A DNA stretch of 64,000 nt from an uncultured Bacteroidia bacterium (GCA_902769875.1 CACXQV010000010.1:1-64000); one strand, 5' to 3'. Shown: positions 48,569 through 58,671, counted from the stretch's first letter. The notes: a model not told the origin generated them from the sequence alone. Numbers and translations are program-made.

Positions 48569-49354
48569 TTAGCCGTTCCAAACCAACAGCCTTTTCACGA
48601 CATTCTTCACCGATTGCGACACAAATTCCTTCATCCAACCTACTCTGTCATCAGTCCAACGTTGAGGATGTGTAGTGATCATTAGCTGTTTGGGAATCCT
48701 TTCATTTTCAATGGCTGCAATGACATCGTCTGTCGTATGAAAAACGAGCCCCTTTTTTATCCATTCATCTTGATAAAAAGGTATTTTGTCGCGGATGCTC
48801 ACATTGAATCCATCCCAACGCCTTCCTGTGTCCGTAAGATAGAACACACGCGAGAAATCGACATCGAAATAGGGTTCCCCAATGATTCCGAAATCGTGGT
48901 AATCGTATGATTTCCACAAATCCTTACCATCAAACTTGCTTCTTGGAGAGCCGTGCATACAAATGGTTTCCACTGGATAATACTGCCTAAAATAATCCAA
49001 CTGATGTTTGAAATGGACTATCGCTTTCTGTACGTTCCCATTACAAATGGTCATATCCTCATAGTGATAACCGATTTCATGCCCTAAATCAGCAATGGCT
49101 TTGATGATTTCAGCCTTGTTGCTTCGAGGAACGATACGAAAATAATACGAAGCCTGAATTCCAAGAGAATGCTCCATTCTTGCTGTAGCCAATGAGTTTT
49201 CAGCCTTCAAATCGACATCGTGACGAAGAATGGCAAACCTTTTGTCCGACAGTGTCTCTTTCCCGGAACAATACCTTCCAAAGGTTATGAAATCATATCC
49301 CTTATCTTGCATTGCGTGCAACAATTCACAATATTTACTCATTGTGAAATCCAT
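48569..49354 (-). CDS. Polysaccharide deacetylase-like protein
   Basis: 261 residues from ATG 49354 (the frame also allows GTG 49363 or ATG 49342). NodB-like fold with divergent motifs: ILRHDVDL replaces the usual TFDDG-type site (Asp-x-Asp near residue 50), GHEIGYHYED supplies the metal His pair, and CMHGSPRS and ITTHPQRWTDD come later. There is no signal peptide. It is the last gene of the assembly block; its likely role is deacetylation of an acetylated sugar precursor or lipid-linked intermediate in the cytoplasm. Confidence 0.8.
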   Translation of the reverse strand: MDFTMSKYCELLHAMQDKGYDFITFGRYCSGKETLSDKRFAILRHDVDLKAENSLATARMEHSLGIQASYYFRIVPRSNKAEIIKAIADLGHEIGYHYEDMTICNGNVQKAIVHFKHQLDYFRQYYPVETICMHGSPRSKFDGKDLWKSYDYHDFGIIGEPYFDVDFSRVFYLTDTGRRWDGFNVSIRDKIPFYQDEWIKKGLVFHTTDDVIAAIENERIPKQLMITTHPQRWTDDRVGWMKEFVSQSVKNVVKRLLVWNG

Positions 49355-49405
49355 CTCAGTCACCGTTGGTTCGATATCTGATTATTTTGGCAGCAAATCG
49401 GAGGA

Positions 49406-50491
49406 TTATCTGAATCTGAATTGATAATCTGGATTTTCCTTCATTATATCCCAGCTTTTTGGATAGTTTTCGATGAACCAAGTCAGGAATTGGGAATAAT
49501 CTATTTTTTCAGAAAGCATCCTATTGCGGCGCAATTGCCATTCTTCTTTCAGATTAGGCATAGAAAGCAATTCCTCAATCTTTTGAAACATTTTATCTGA
49601 CTGTTCAGGGCGGAAACCATAAGTCAAGCCATACTTGTACTCCTCTTCTTCGAGATAATGGATACGACCGACAAAAGTGTTACAACGGATGGAGGGGGTT
49701 CCAAGAACAGCAGCTTCAGAAGTCATCGTTTGGCTGTCTCCTATAAACATTGTAGCATAATAAATCAAGGAATGTGCCTTATCGGGCGAAACCTTCAATT
49801 GATACTGCTTAAATTCATCATCAATATCCCTTTCAGTGGTGATAAACACCTTCCCTTTGGTTCTCAAGTACTCGACCAAACGCCTTTTGTTATCGATGGT
49901 CAAGCCCACAACTCCAATATCATGATGCGCCTTGAAAGCATTGAATCTCAAGATGAAATAAGGCTTTCCTTCTTCAATGCCCGCATCTTTCAACACACTT
50001 GGGTCTGGCTTAAAACGATTAGGATGAAGATACGACAACTCATGGTAAGTATGCACATAAACCGTTTTCTTCGCCTTTCTTGGCGTACCAACCGGACTAA
50101 GAATCGTGTCGGCAAAGGGATGGCCAAATTTGACGAAAAGTGGCTCCACTTCATCATCATCGTCATCCAAAATGATGCTTTTCATTTTAGACAACCTGCT
50201 GACATGCGGCAAATTGATAGATGACCCCAGACCCACATCAATATGATGCTGGCGCACTAATTTCAAGATGCGAAAGTCGTACACCAATTGGTCTAAACCC
50301 TTCTTTGCCAAATCATCATCCTTCTTCCCTATGTTGATGTATGGGATACCATACAATTCGAGCAATTTCATTGCAGAAGGAATCTCTTTGACCACCACCA
50401 TCACATTGTTTCCATTGTTGTTAAGCAAAGCATATACATTGCGAAACAAATGCACATGCGCAGGATGGTTGATGTCTATGAGTATATTCAT
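49406..50491 (-). CDS. DUF354 family protein, putative GT-B glycosyltransferase
   Basis: 361 residues from ATG 50491, which begins the family's usual MNILIDINHPAHVHLFRN. That ATG overlaps the TGA of the acyltransferase gene by four bases. DUF354 motifs: GLGSSINLPHVSRL, IILDDDDDEVE, VYVHTYHELSYLHP, and MFIGDSQTMTSEAAVLGTPSIR, which resembles the donor-binding end of GT-B enzymes such as UDP-GlcNAc epimerase/MurG-like proteins. It is common in Bacteroidota and archaeal polysaccharide loci. The exact reaction is unknown. Confidence 0.82.
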   Translation of the reverse strand: MNILIDINHPAHVHLFRNVYALLNNNGNNVMVVVKEIPSAMKLLELYGIPYINIGKKDDDLAKKGLDQLVYDFRILKLVRQHHIDVGLGSSINLPHVSRLSKMKSIILDDDDDEVEPLFVKFGHPFADTILSPVGTPRKAKKTVYVHTYHELSYLHPNRFKPDPSVLKDAGIEEGKPYFILRFNAFKAHHDIGVVGLTIDNKRRLVEYLRTKGKVFITTERDIDDEFKQYQLKVSPDKAHSLIYYATMFIGDSQTMTSEAAVLGTPSIRCNTFVGRIHYLEEEEYKYGLTYGFRPEQSDKMFQKIEELLSMPNLKEEWQLRRNRMLSEKIDYSQFLTWFIENYPKSWDIMKENPDYQFRFR

Positions 50492-51492
50492 ATCTTCTTC
50501 AAAACACTTACCCCCAACTTGCCCATCCCATACAACAACCGATTGCACACAAACGAAAAACGCCCATATTCAACAAGTTCGCCACCAAATTTCAATTTGA
50601 AATCACGCACGCCATACCCACCGTCATCGGGTTTGCCGGCCCCCATAAAATCGAAACGAGGGAGTCCGTTTTCGGCAGCATAACATATTCCCGCATAATT
50701 TGACATCACCGAAGGGAAAAGATTCTTGTTCTGATGCCCATCATCCCCGCAAGCATACCACGCATAGACGGCCTTCCCTACCATTGTAATACATACAAGG
50801 CCTCCAATAACCTTACCTTCAGCATCTTTGGAAAGACAAAAAAGCGAATTGGGCAACTTGTGCAATTCTTCAAAGAATTCAAATGGATAGAGTGGTGTCT
50901 TGACTTTTGTATTATACAAGTCATCCAATAAAGAGTAAAAAGAGGCAATGTCTGCTTCGCTTGGGTTGTTGTCTATTACCAGCCCGTTTTCGACAGCTTT
51001 CTTGATATTCCTTTTCCTATTCCTATCCAACTTGCCATTTACCGCTTCGATAGAAGAAGTGTCAACGATAACATCATAATGTGGCTCATAGGCAAAGCTA
51101 CAATTATTGAAAACCTTATGCCAACGGCTGTAATCGTTGAAGTTGCGAGTCTCAATGTAAATAACTTTATTCCTCAGTTTTGCCTTCAATGAGCTCAGCA
51201 AAGCTCCAAGTTCTTCATCTGCAATGTCATCCGCCAGCAAAAGTCCTCCAAGGATAATTGCCCTTCTGGAAAAGAACCGCTTCAGTCCCTTTCCATCCTT
51301 CTGAATATACCCAACCGCCACACCTTTCAGCTGTCCATCGTTTTCGACAGCATAAGCAAACGCTTCAAGGAATGACAAACTGTCGAAAAAAACGTATGCC
51401 TCCTCGGTTTGAAACCAAGTGGCGACCTCGGATTGTTCCACCAATTCAGCCCACAACTTGGATTCTATGCTATTTCCTTCTACGATTCTCAT
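50488..51492 (-). CDS. FemAB/GNAT-like acyltransferase
   Basis: 334 residues. The two-lobed GNAT pattern of FemX/BioF2-like proteins: an N-lobe with VATWFQTEEAYVFF and IYIETRNFNDYSRW, a basic LDRNRKRNIKKA helix, then YNTKVKTP, VIGGLVCITM, AYAWYA-like (VYAWYACGDDG) and RFDFMGAGKPDDGGYGVRDFK. In Bacteroidota polysaccharide loci such proteins are annotated as GNAT acyltransferases or peptidoglycan-bridge-like enzymes that transfer aminoacyl or acyl groups to an amine. It overlaps the next gene by four bases and lies 1 base after the GT4 gene. The donor is unknown. Confidence 0.78.
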   Translation of the reverse strand: MRIVEGNSIESKLWAELVEQSEVATWFQTEEAYVFFDSLSFLEAFAYAVENDGQLKGVAVGYIQKDGKGLKRFFSRRAIILGGLLLADDIADEELGALLSSLKAKLRNKVIYIETRNFNDYSRWHKVFNNCSFAYEPHYDVIVDTSSIEAVNGKLDRNRKRNIKKAVENGLVIDNNPSEADIASFYSLLDDLYNTKVKTPLYPFEFFEELHKLPNSLFCLSKDAEGKVIGGLVCITMVGKAVYAWYACGDDGHQNKNLFPSVMSNYAGICYAAENGLPRFDFMGAGKPDDGGYGVRDFKLKFGGELVEYGRFSFVCNRLLYGMGKLGVSVLKKI

Positions 51493-51493
51493 A

Positions 51494-52411
51494 CTAATTC
51501 ACCGATTTATACAACTCAACCAAACGTTCCACAACTTGCTTATTATCAAGTCCATCAGACACAATTCTTTCTCTCCCTATTGTCCTGCCAAATCTCAAAG
51601 CATCTTTTATCATACCGGCCAATTCAGACGGCATTCGTGTTTTTGCGACATAGCATCCATCAATTCCTTCTGTCCTTTCCTTCACATCCCCGACATCCAC
51701 ACTCACAATCGGGCAGCCACAAGCCATAGCTTCTTTGATCACTTGCGGCGAGCCTTCGGTGAAAGAAGTCATCAAAAAAGCATCTGCGGCACACATCAAC
51801 AAGGTCACATCTTCACGAGAGTACCCCTTCAGCTCCAATAATTCTACTTTCTCATCATCCAACAACGAAACAGCCTCTTTTGCCAAAGGAGCGTTTTTCA
51901 CCTCATTATCAAAAGCGCCTGCAAACAATACATATTTTTTGTCCAATTGCAAATTCATTCTTTGTCGCGCCTCGGCCTTTCCCGTCAGCTGCAAATCACA
52001 CAAATCAATGCCACAGGGCAACAAAACGAATCTCCTTTTAGGCTTGGCTATGTCCAATATCTTCCGAGAAACGAAAATGTTCATAGCCGAAAGGAACATA
52101 GCCATTTTTGAAAAAGGCAACAGGTTTCTTTCATTAATGTCAGAGCCATGATAAGTCGTCACAACCGGAACCTTTCGTTGCATATTGGCCAACAAGCCCG
52201 AAAGGCCATAATGCGCATGGACGACATCAGGACGAAATTCCTTGATTTTTTGTTTCAATGCAGGCAAATTCCCAAGATACCCTTTAAATCCTTTGCCTAT
52301 CAGACCGAAACATTCCATTTCGCAACCTCGTTTCTTGAGAGCTTCAACTTGCTCAACAATGAACGGGGCAAAACGGTTCTTATTAAAGGAAGCGACAACA
52401 AGGATTCTCAT
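51494..52411 (-). CDS. GT4 family glycosyltransferase
   Basis: 305 residues, shorter than the usual 350-400 because the acceptor lobe is compact. It begins MRILVVASFNKNRFAPFIVEQVEAL, then PDVVHAHYGLSGLLA, VVTTYHGSDIN, VLFAGAFDNEVKNAPLA, and the donor site FTEGSPQVIKEAMACGCPIVSVDVGD. It is cytoplasmic and retains the sugar in the chain (GT4). Its ATG overlaps the membrane protein stop by four bases. The donor sugar cannot be read. Confidence 0.9.
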   Translation of the reverse strand: MRILVVASFNKNRFAPFIVEQVEALKKRGCEMECFGLIGKGFKGYLGNLPALKQKIKEFRPDVVHAHYGLSGLLANMQRKVPVVTTYHGSDINERNLLPFSKMAMFLSAMNIFVSRKILDIAKPKRRFVLLPCGIDLCDLQLTGKAEARQRMNLQLDKKYVLFAGAFDNEVKNAPLAKEAVSLLDDEKVELLELKGYSREDVTLLMCAADAFLMTSFTEGSPQVIKEAMACGCPIVSVDVGDVKERTEGIDGCYVAKTRMPSELAGMIKDALRFGRTIGRERIVSDGLDNKQVVERLVELYKSVN

Positions 52412-53802
52412 ACCGAATAGCCTCTACCGACCAACTTAACCCAAGCCCAAGCGAAATTAGCGAAGAAAATACCCACAAGCCACAAAACATACCAACGCTT
52501 GTGCTTGTTACTTAGTAGACTTATGCCGTACGCCGCAAACATCAACTCAAGCGCCAACACAGGGAAATGGAAACGTTCCGAATGTGCGAAATTACTGAAC
52601 ACCAAAACGACCAAATAACCTGCCGTCACTGCCATAGGCAACACATGTTTTCGCCAATCCCCTCGAATCAACAATGTAAACAACGCAAAAATGGTCAATC
52701 CTGACATAATGTTTTTGATGAAATTACCCCCATTCAGCATCATTTGATTCTCTTGTCCAGGAATTGCAACCAAAGTAGAAAAAGGAATGGTAAAAATAAA
52801 AGGTGCGAACACTGACGCACTTGCATATTTGGCAAAAGAATTAGTTTGTGATCTCCATGAATAACCAGCCTCCTGATTGGTCGTTCTGCCTTCCCAAAGT
52901 TGTTGTGTTTCTTCGACAATTTCCGAGCCAACCGTCAACAACATCCAAATTCCAAAAACAATGCTATACAACACTTTTTGCCATGTCTGTAGCTGTCTGC
53001 TTGAACTCATAATGATGGCAGCCACCAATGCAGCCACCAAAACCGCACCCAAAGCGGTTCGGAAAGTGAACATTGCTAGCATAATGACTCCAGGCAACAA
53101 CAAATTTTTCACCGTGATTTTCTTAGAGCGCAAAGCCAAATCAGCACGCTCAACAAATAGAATGGTCAAAAAAGCCATTTCTGTTTCCTTCAAGGTTACT
53201 CCACAATAATACCACATATTGGGCATCAACATACAGAAAACGGCAGCAATACGACCTACATATTCGCCAAAATTACGCTTAGCTAAATTGTATATAAGCA
53301 CACAGGAAAAAGCATCCATCACACACTTAACAAGATGCGCTGGAAGGACATGCGTTCCCAAAACAAAATACACAAAACCCAACCACCAAAGATAACCAGT
53401 ATCGGAAAAACTAATACCATCCAATTGGCCATTGAATCCCTCAAATCCATAGTTTCTCCAGGTTTCTGCAACTGTATGATAAAAAAGCTCATCTCCTGCT
53501 TGATATGTAAAAGGTTGTCCTGTCATTTCTATATAATAGAAATAAATGAAAACAACATATACGATACGTATTACCATGGCCGTCGTGAATAGTTTCTTAA
53601 CAAATGTCTTGGTAGAAAAGCTATGCCACTTTTGTGTCAATTGATTGGAATAGACAAAGAACACTGTCACAGCCACAAAGCCAAACATTATAAACTGGAA
53701 AGGCATTGCATAGCTCCAGAAAACAAGACTAATGGCTGCCAGAGTGACAACATAACAAGTAATCGCCCTTGACGAAAAGTATTTTGGGAAATAGGTTAAC
53801 AT
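52408..53802 (-). CDS. Polytopic membrane protein, GT-C or polymerase-like
   Basis: 464 residues with about 11 hydrophobic segments. A periplasmic loop after the second or third TM carries YQAGDELFYHTVAETWRNYGF, whose acidic residues resemble the catalytic loop of GT39/ArnT-like GT-C enzymes. The middle has PNMWYYCGVTLKETEMAFL. No Wzy-specific motif is clear, but it is the only strong candidate for a polymerase or lipid-linked transferase in the visible locus. It is coupled by a four-base overlap to the following GT4 gene. Confidence 0.7.
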   Translation of the reverse strand: MLTYFPKYFSSRAITCYVVTLAAISLVFWSYAMPFQFIMFGFVAVTVFFVYSNQLTQKWHSFSTKTFVKKLFTTAMVIRIVYVVFIYFYYIEMTGQPFTYQAGDELFYHTVAETWRNYGFEGFNGQLDGISFSDTGYLWWLGFVYFVLGTHVLPAHLVKCVMDAFSCVLIYNLAKRNFGEYVGRIAAVFCMLMPNMWYYCGVTLKETEMAFLTILFVERADLALRSKKITVKNLLLPGVIMLAMFTFRTALGAVLVAALVAAIIMSSSRQLQTWQKVLYSIVFGIWMLLTVGSEIVEETQQLWEGRTTNQEAGYSWRSQTNSFAKYASASVFAPFIFTIPFSTLVAIPGQENQMMLNGGNFIKNIMSGLTIFALFTLLIRGDWRKHVLPMAVTAGYLVVLVFSNFAHSERFHFPVLALELMFAAYGISLLSNKHKRWYVLWLVGIFFANFAWAWVKLVGRGYSV

Positions 53803-53827
53803 ACTTTGTTCTAATTTTTAAATATAG

Positions 53828-54547
53828 TTATCCGATTATTTTTCTTTTCAATTTAATTATTCGAGTCATATTTTTTTGCCCAACTATTCTACCCACTAAA
53901 ACTTTCCATCCACTTCCAAATTCAGCCCAAGATCCTAAACCCAAATGCTCACAATATGTATTATCTGAACGCAGATAATCACCAGAAGTCTGTCTAGGAC
54001 AAAAATAATCAACTGGGAAAATGTGCAAATCCTTATAATTCTGCTCTCTACCATTAGGAGAGAACCCTTGCTTAGTCATTTTTTCAGACAAATACTTCAC
54101 ATTAGTTGTCATATTGTAAGCTCCGTTTTCCATCACAAAATGTCTATCCTGATAATAGTTTAGCATCTCATTCACCCAAAGTCCATTACGAGTGCTTGCT
54201 ATCACCCCCATCATCACAGGAAAATATTTGCTTCCCTCAAAACCTGCAAATGCACTCCAACATAATAAATCGTCGAATGATTTATATACTTCAAAATCCA
54301 CATCCAAATATAATCCGCCTTCCGTTTTCAGTGCCCATAGCCTGACATAATCGCTCACAAAAGCAAACTTACGAGCTTCGTATGCCTCTTTCGTATATGG
54401 AACGCTATTCACATCAAAGTTGTCCTCATTCCAAAGCTTATATTTCCAATCGGGCATATACTTATGCCAAGAAGCGATGCACTTTTTGGCCAATTCTGGC
54501 ATCTCGCCTCTGCCAAACCAGCAATAGTGGATTATTTTTGGTATCAT
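53828..54547 (-). CDS. GT32 family glycosyltransferase (DXD type)
   Basis: 239 residues. The family start MIPKIIHYCWFGRGEMPELA is followed by WKYKLWNEDNFD, FAFVSDYVRLWALKTEGGLYLDVDFEVYKSFDDLL with the DxD, and the C-terminal region DYFCPRQTSG. This is the Gly_transf_sug/capsular polysaccharide synthesis type, cytoplasmic, using a nucleotide sugar with a divalent metal. The flanking genes on both sides are glycosyltransferases or membrane proteins of the same operon (24 bases to the next start). Confidence 0.9.
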   Translation of the reverse strand: MIPKIIHYCWFGRGEMPELAKKCIASWHKYMPDWKYKLWNEDNFDVNSVPYTKEAYEARKFAFVSDYVRLWALKTEGGLYLDVDFEVYKSFDDLLCWSAFAGFEGSKYFPVMMGVIASTRNGLWVNEMLNYYQDRHFVMENGAYNMTTNVKYLSEKMTKQGFSPNGREQNYKDLHIFPVDYFCPRQTSGDYLRSDNTYCEHLGLGSWAEFGSGWKVLVGRIVGQKNMTRIIKLKRKIIG

Positions 54548-54571
54548 GGTTATCGTTTATCAGTTTATCTT

Positions 54572-55519
54572 CTAAAATAAGTGTTTCAGCTTAGACCCAA
54601 ATCGTTTTAATGCGTATTCCAACCTTAGCTGAACAATAGGTTTTCGATACTCACGCCTCGTCTTTTCTGGCTGCGCGACCCATTCCACTTTCTCCAGCTC
54701 TTGTACTGCTTCAGAATGGTAATTCTTTGACAAATAATATGGAAACAGACCATACGTCCTTAAATTATCTACCAACTGCTTATAATCCGAGTTAGATGCT
54801 TCCTCTTCCGATAAAAAATCCAAATTCCATAGCATGTGTTGCTTGGGGTCATACAGCTTTCCCACACCTCTATTTGCCAGTTCCACATCTTGGTTATAAT
54901 AAGACAAAGGTCTATTCAAAAAGCACACCTTATATTTCAAGGCAAGGCGAATCCACAACAAAAAATCCTCTCCCAACTTGATTCCTTTAGGAAATCCTTT
55001 CATTTCAACGAAAGCCCAACGAGGCACACATACAGCACCGGTCCATAAAGGCATAGCCAAAGTCTTGGCATACACTTTACAATAGTTGATATACCCTTTT
55101 TCAAAGCCTTGTCCCACCCCGATGTTGGCCACTCGGGTCTTCCGTTTGGTCTCATTGACGATGGTATAGTTGGTACCGAAGATGCCTGCGTCGGGAAATT
55201 CTTCTATCAGTTTCGACATCTCCTCAAGGAAAGTTGGATCCCACCAGTCGTCAGCATCCAAAAAACAAAGGTAATCCCCTTGCGAAACGGCCACACCATT
55301 GTTTCGGGCCATCGAGACACCTGAGTTTTCTTGCCTAATCAATCGGCAACAATTATGACCCTGAATGACTTTTTGAGCAACCTCCAAAGAGCTGTCCGTG
55401 CTACCATCATCCACAATAACCAACTCAAAGTCAGTGAATGACTGGGCCAACACACTATTGATGGCTTTGGCAACGTAAGGTGCTTTGTTGTAGAGCGGTA
55501 TGATAACAGAAAATCTCAT
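54572..55519 (-). CDS. GT2 family glycosyltransferase
   Basis: 315 residues, GT-A fold: FSVIIPLYNKAPYVAKAI, VIVDDGSTDSS, and SMARNNGVAVSQGDYLCFLDADDWW with the DxD. The C-terminal half shows no TM segment. It probably adds one sugar to the repeat unit. The ATG overlaps the stop of the upstream GT2 gene by four bases. The donor is unknown. Confidence 0.92.
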   Translation of the reverse strand: MRFSVIIPLYNKAPYVAKAINSVLAQSFTDFELVIVDDGSTDSSLEVAQKVIQGHNCCRLIRQENSGVSMARNNGVAVSQGDYLCFLDADDWWDPTFLEEMSKLIEEFPDAGIFGTNYTIVNETKRKTRVANIGVGQGFEKGYINYCKVYAKTLAMPLWTGAVCVPRWAFVEMKGFPKGIKLGEDFLLWIRLALKYKVCFLNRPLSYYNQDVELANRGVGKLYDPKQHMLWNLDFLSEEEASNSDYKQLVDNLRTYGLFPYYLSKNYHSEAVQELEKVEWVAQPEKTRREYRKPIVQLRLEYALKRFGSKLKHLF

Positions 55520-56361
55520 TTGTATTGTGAAATGCTGTTCTTCTTGCGTTGGTATTTCTCCACCTTAAACAGGCAGCGTTCCAAGAACCACATCAATTTA
55601 TAAGCCCAAGGATGCCTTTGCAACCGTTTGATTTGGTCTATCGGGAAAGCAAATCTTTCGTAATCAGTCAAGATGGTCTTGGGAAACAATTGTTCCAGAA
55701 CCTGTTTGCGCTCGGTCTTGTCCAAATCCTTGTTGGTCTCGCTGATGCCAGTCATATCGAACAAAGTGACATCCATATCGACATATCGTGGTTTTTCGCC
55801 ACCTAAAATGATGGATTGCAAATACCATTTCCAGTCGGAAACAATCTTTAGGCTTTCATCGTAATAGCCATATTTCTCGAACAATTCACGACGGATATAG
55901 ACTGGGTCGTGGTTCAGAGTGCCTGTGAACATCCCCAGCATCGATATTTCCTGTCCTGCGAAGCACTTGTCGACCATTCTGCGACCATCGGGAAAGCACT
56001 TTATCATATTGCCATACAATATGGATGGACAACCCGCTTCTGTAAGAGCCTTCATCATCCGTTCCGTAACCTCATCTGAAGCAAGACAATCTGCCGAATT
56101 GAGAATCTGAACATACTCACCCGAAGCCATTCTGATGCCTTTGTTCATAGCGTAATAAATGCCTGAATCTGGCTCCGAAACCCATTTCAAGTGCGCAAAT
56201 TGGGTTTCATATCTCTTTATCACCTCAACACTGCCATCGGTCGATGCACCGTCAATGACGATGTACTCAAGCTTCTTGTAAGTTTGAGCTGCCACGCTTT
56301 GCATAGTCTTTTCAAGTCCAAAAGCGTTGTTCTTATTGATGGTGATGATGGAGAAAAGCAT
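55516..56361 (-). CDS. GT2 family glycosyltransferase
   Basis: 281 residues: FSIITINKNNAFGLEKTMQS, YIVIDGASTDGSVEVI, GIYYAMNKGIRMASGEYVQILNSAD. The usual second DxD is replaced by N-S-A-D, as in the WbbL-related subgroup often found in O-antigen and capsule loci. It overlaps the next GT2 gene by four bases and starts 5 bases after the GT4 gene stop. Confidence 0.9.
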   Translation of the reverse strand: MLFSIITINKNNAFGLEKTMQSVAAQTYKKLEYIVIDGASTDGSVEVIKRYETQFAHLKWVSEPDSGIYYAMNKGIRMASGEYVQILNSADCLASDEVTERMMKALTEAGCPSILYGNMIKCFPDGRRMVDKCFAGQEISMLGMFTGTLNHDPVYIRRELFEKYGYYDESLKIVSDWKWYLQSIILGGEKPRYVDMDVTLFDMTGISETNKDLDKTERKQVLEQLFPKTILTDYERFAFPIDQIKRLQRHPWAYKLMWFLERCLFKVEKYQRKKNSISQYK

Positions 56362-56366
56362 TACTA

Positions 56367-57656
56367 TTATTTTAAGACGCTTTCATACAGCACTTTGTAT
56401 TTCCGACATACCGAATCACAAGTGTACTCCCTCAACACTTTTTCTCGTCCTGCATTCCCAAGGCAATCATCCACATTATTCTCAAGGCACCAAAGAATCC
56501 CTTCAGCCAAATCAGCATCATCCTTTTCCTTGGCAAAATACCCATTGACTTTATGCTCAATCATATCACCATTACCCCCGATATTGAAGGCCACCACAGG
56601 CGTGCCGCACGAAAGGCTTTCCATAATGGTGTATGATAGATTTTCCGTCAACGAAGGTACCACCATCACTCTGGCAAGATTATACAACGCCACCAATTCC
56701 TTGGTATTATCCACATATCCAACAAAATGTATCGGGATGTCCACATTCATACTCAGTTCCGATTGCGTTGCGCCAAAAACGACCAACTCGAAATCATTCT
56801 TGTGGCCTTGACGCTCCAAGAGTTTCAAGGCGGCAATCAGATGAGCAAAACCTTTGATCTTGTCTTGTGCCGCATTGACAGCTCCAAACAACAACAAAGG
56901 TTTCTTTTGTCCAATCTCTTGAAGTTTTTGCCATCGGGACGAAACTCCATTTTCATCAAGCGGTCGAAATTCCTCAACGCTCAAGCAATTTGGGATGACT
57001 TCAACGGGGAACCTTCCAAACAAGCTGCTCTGCGTGGCGCAATCGGCCAACCAACGGCTCGGACATACGATATGCAAATCTAAATCCTTATAAGCATCCG
57101 CTTTCTTTTTCCAAACCTTGTGACTCAAATCGTTGGCCTTGTTGGAATGAAGGAAAGGGCAACAGCCACATTGCTGCTGATATGCTTCACATTCCAAGAA
57201 ATAATGGCAAATTCCACAAAACGGCCAACTGTCATGCAAAGTCCACACAACAGGTTTGTCTTTCGGCAAATCCTTGACTTGAATGAACCTCCTGTTTATC
57301 CAATGCAAGTGTAGCACATCATAATCCAACTTCTTTAAAGCGCCACACAAATCCATTCCGCGCAAGTCTGACATAAAGACCTGATCACGCTTTGGATAGC
57401 GATTCCAACGCAAATGTTGGATTTTGTTCTTGATCTTTTCACCCGCCCAATCACAAGCCTGATAGAAAAAGTTATGAGGGATGAAATCGTCTATCGATAT
57501 AACATTTTCATCCTTGTAATGCTTGTTCTTGACAAGCATTCTGCTATCGATGCCAAGTCCACGCACACCTTGATGGATTCGATAGGCCGCACGAGGTGCC
57601 CCGCCACCTGAATCCGAAGTACAGACAGAAAGAACTTTCAAAGGTCGCTCACTCAT
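56367..57656 (-). CDS. GT4 family glycosyltransferase
   Basis: 429 residues. The N-lobe begins LKVLSVCTSDSGGGAPRAAYRI, then VLHLHWINRRFI and VVWTLHDSWPFCGICHYF, a pattern of GT4 enzymes of capsule clusters. The C-lobe has LLLFGAVNAAQDKIKGF and the donor-binding SLTENLSYTIMESLSCGTPVVAF. A Cys-rich stretch (CHYFLECEAYQQQCGCCPF) is notable and may bind a metal. The ATG overlaps the preceding stop by four bases. Confidence 0.9.
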   Translation of the reverse strand: MSERPLKVLSVCTSDSGGGAPRAAYRIHQGVRGLGIDSRMLVKNKHYKDENVISIDDFIPHNFFYQACDWAGEKIKNKIQHLRWNRYPKRDQVFMSDLRGMDLCGALKKLDYDVLHLHWINRRFIQVKDLPKDKPVVWTLHDSWPFCGICHYFLECEAYQQQCGCCPFLHSNKANDLSHKVWKKKADAYKDLDLHIVCPSRWLADCATQSSLFGRFPVEVIPNCLSVEEFRPLDENGVSSRWQKLQEIGQKKPLLLFGAVNAAQDKIKGFAHLIAALKLLERQGHKNDFELVVFGATQSELSMNVDIPIHFVGYVDNTKELVALYNLARVMVVPSLTENLSYTIMESLSCGTPVVAFNIGGNGDMIEHKVNGYFAKEKDDADLAEGILWCLENNVDDCLGNAGREKVLREYTCDSVCRKYKVLYESVLK

Positions 57657-58642
57657 ACCTTCTTTGAATTGATTCCTTTACCTCTCAGTTTCTTATAAGC
57701 CATCAACAACTTGTGACCCATACCATCCGACCATAACAGCCTTTGATACAGATAATCCACCTCATCTTTCAGCCAGCCTTGACTTTTAGCCTTGGCCCAA
57801 CAATAGGCATCACGCTTTTTGTCAACAATTTGCTCCGCTGGATACGTCAAAGGCAGAATCGGGAACATCTCACGGTTGCCTCGATTGTCGTAATTGCTTA
57901 GCGTGTGAGTTCCCGCACCATCAAAGCCGATATTGCTCACCAAATTGTGTTGCGGATGGATGGTCATTGCATTGTTTCGGAACAAGTGGATTTGCATTTG
58001 GTAGTCCCAATATGATTTTTTTTGTTCATCCCTTTGGATTTCATTGACAATTGAATACCACCAATTGGCCTCCGCCCTATTATCGGTCAGATGCAAGACC
58101 TGCTTGCGAAAACCTTTTGCATCCATAGCCTTCAAATCCAAGTCAAAGCCTTGCCAAGTACGCTTCCAGCCAGCCCAAGCGCCAGTCACCATATAGCGGG
58201 AAAAGTCGTATGAAGCCTCGCACTGCCACCTGTTGTCATATAATGTAGCATTGATGAATCGGACTTTGTCGACATCCTTATACCTTAGCAACAGTTCCTC
58301 GCAATAGCCGAAGAAATCGGGGTGAGGCAAGCAGTCATCCTCCATCACGATGCCCATCTCCACTTGGTTGAAGAACCATCCTATGCCAGTCATGGGTCCG
58401 GCGCCGCAACCTAAATTCTTTTTGGAATAATTCGTATGTAACCGGACTTGCCCCCTTCTTGCCAAATTCTCAACCACCTGACGAACATCCTCACATTTCT
58501 TCAAATCATCATCGTTGCCATTGCGAGCACCATCCTGAAAAACATACAAGTCTTGCGGTTTGGCGGCCATAATGGTCTCCAACACTCTGCGGGTATGCTC
58601 AGGGCGATTAAAAGCTAATAAGAGGATTGGTATGTCTGACAT
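57653..58642 (-). CDS. GT2-like nucleotide-diphospho-sugar transferase
   Basis: 329 residues from ATG 58642 (MSDIPILLLAFNRPEHT); a GTG at 58675 overlapping the previous stop is an alternative that would add 11 residues. Features: LYVFQDGARNGN, SKKNLGCGAGPMTGI, then GIVMEDDCLPHPDFF carrying the metal-binding acidic cluster, and VTGAWAGWKRTW. This is the GNT-I/hemolytic-protein-like GT-A group often seen in Bacteroidota surface-polysaccharide operons. The donor is unknown. Confidence 0.85.
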   Translation of the reverse strand: MSDIPILLLAFNRPEHTRRVLETIMAAKPQDLYVFQDGARNGNDDDLKKCEDVRQVVENLARRGQVRLHTNYSKKNLGCGAGPMTGIGWFFNQVEMGIVMEDDCLPHPDFFGYCEELLLRYKDVDKVRFINATLYDNRWQCEASYDFSRYMVTGAWAGWKRTWQGFDLDLKAMDAKGFRKQVLHLTDNRAEANWWYSIVNEIQRDEQKKSYWDYQMQIHLFRNNAMTIHPQHNLVSNIGFDGAGTHTLSNYDNRGNREMFPILPLTYPAEQIVDKKRDAYCWAKAKSQGWLKDEVDYLYQRLLWSDGMGHKLLMAYKKLRGKGINSKKV

Positions 58643-58671
58643 TATTTGTTGCGTTTTCCTGTCCTCAACTA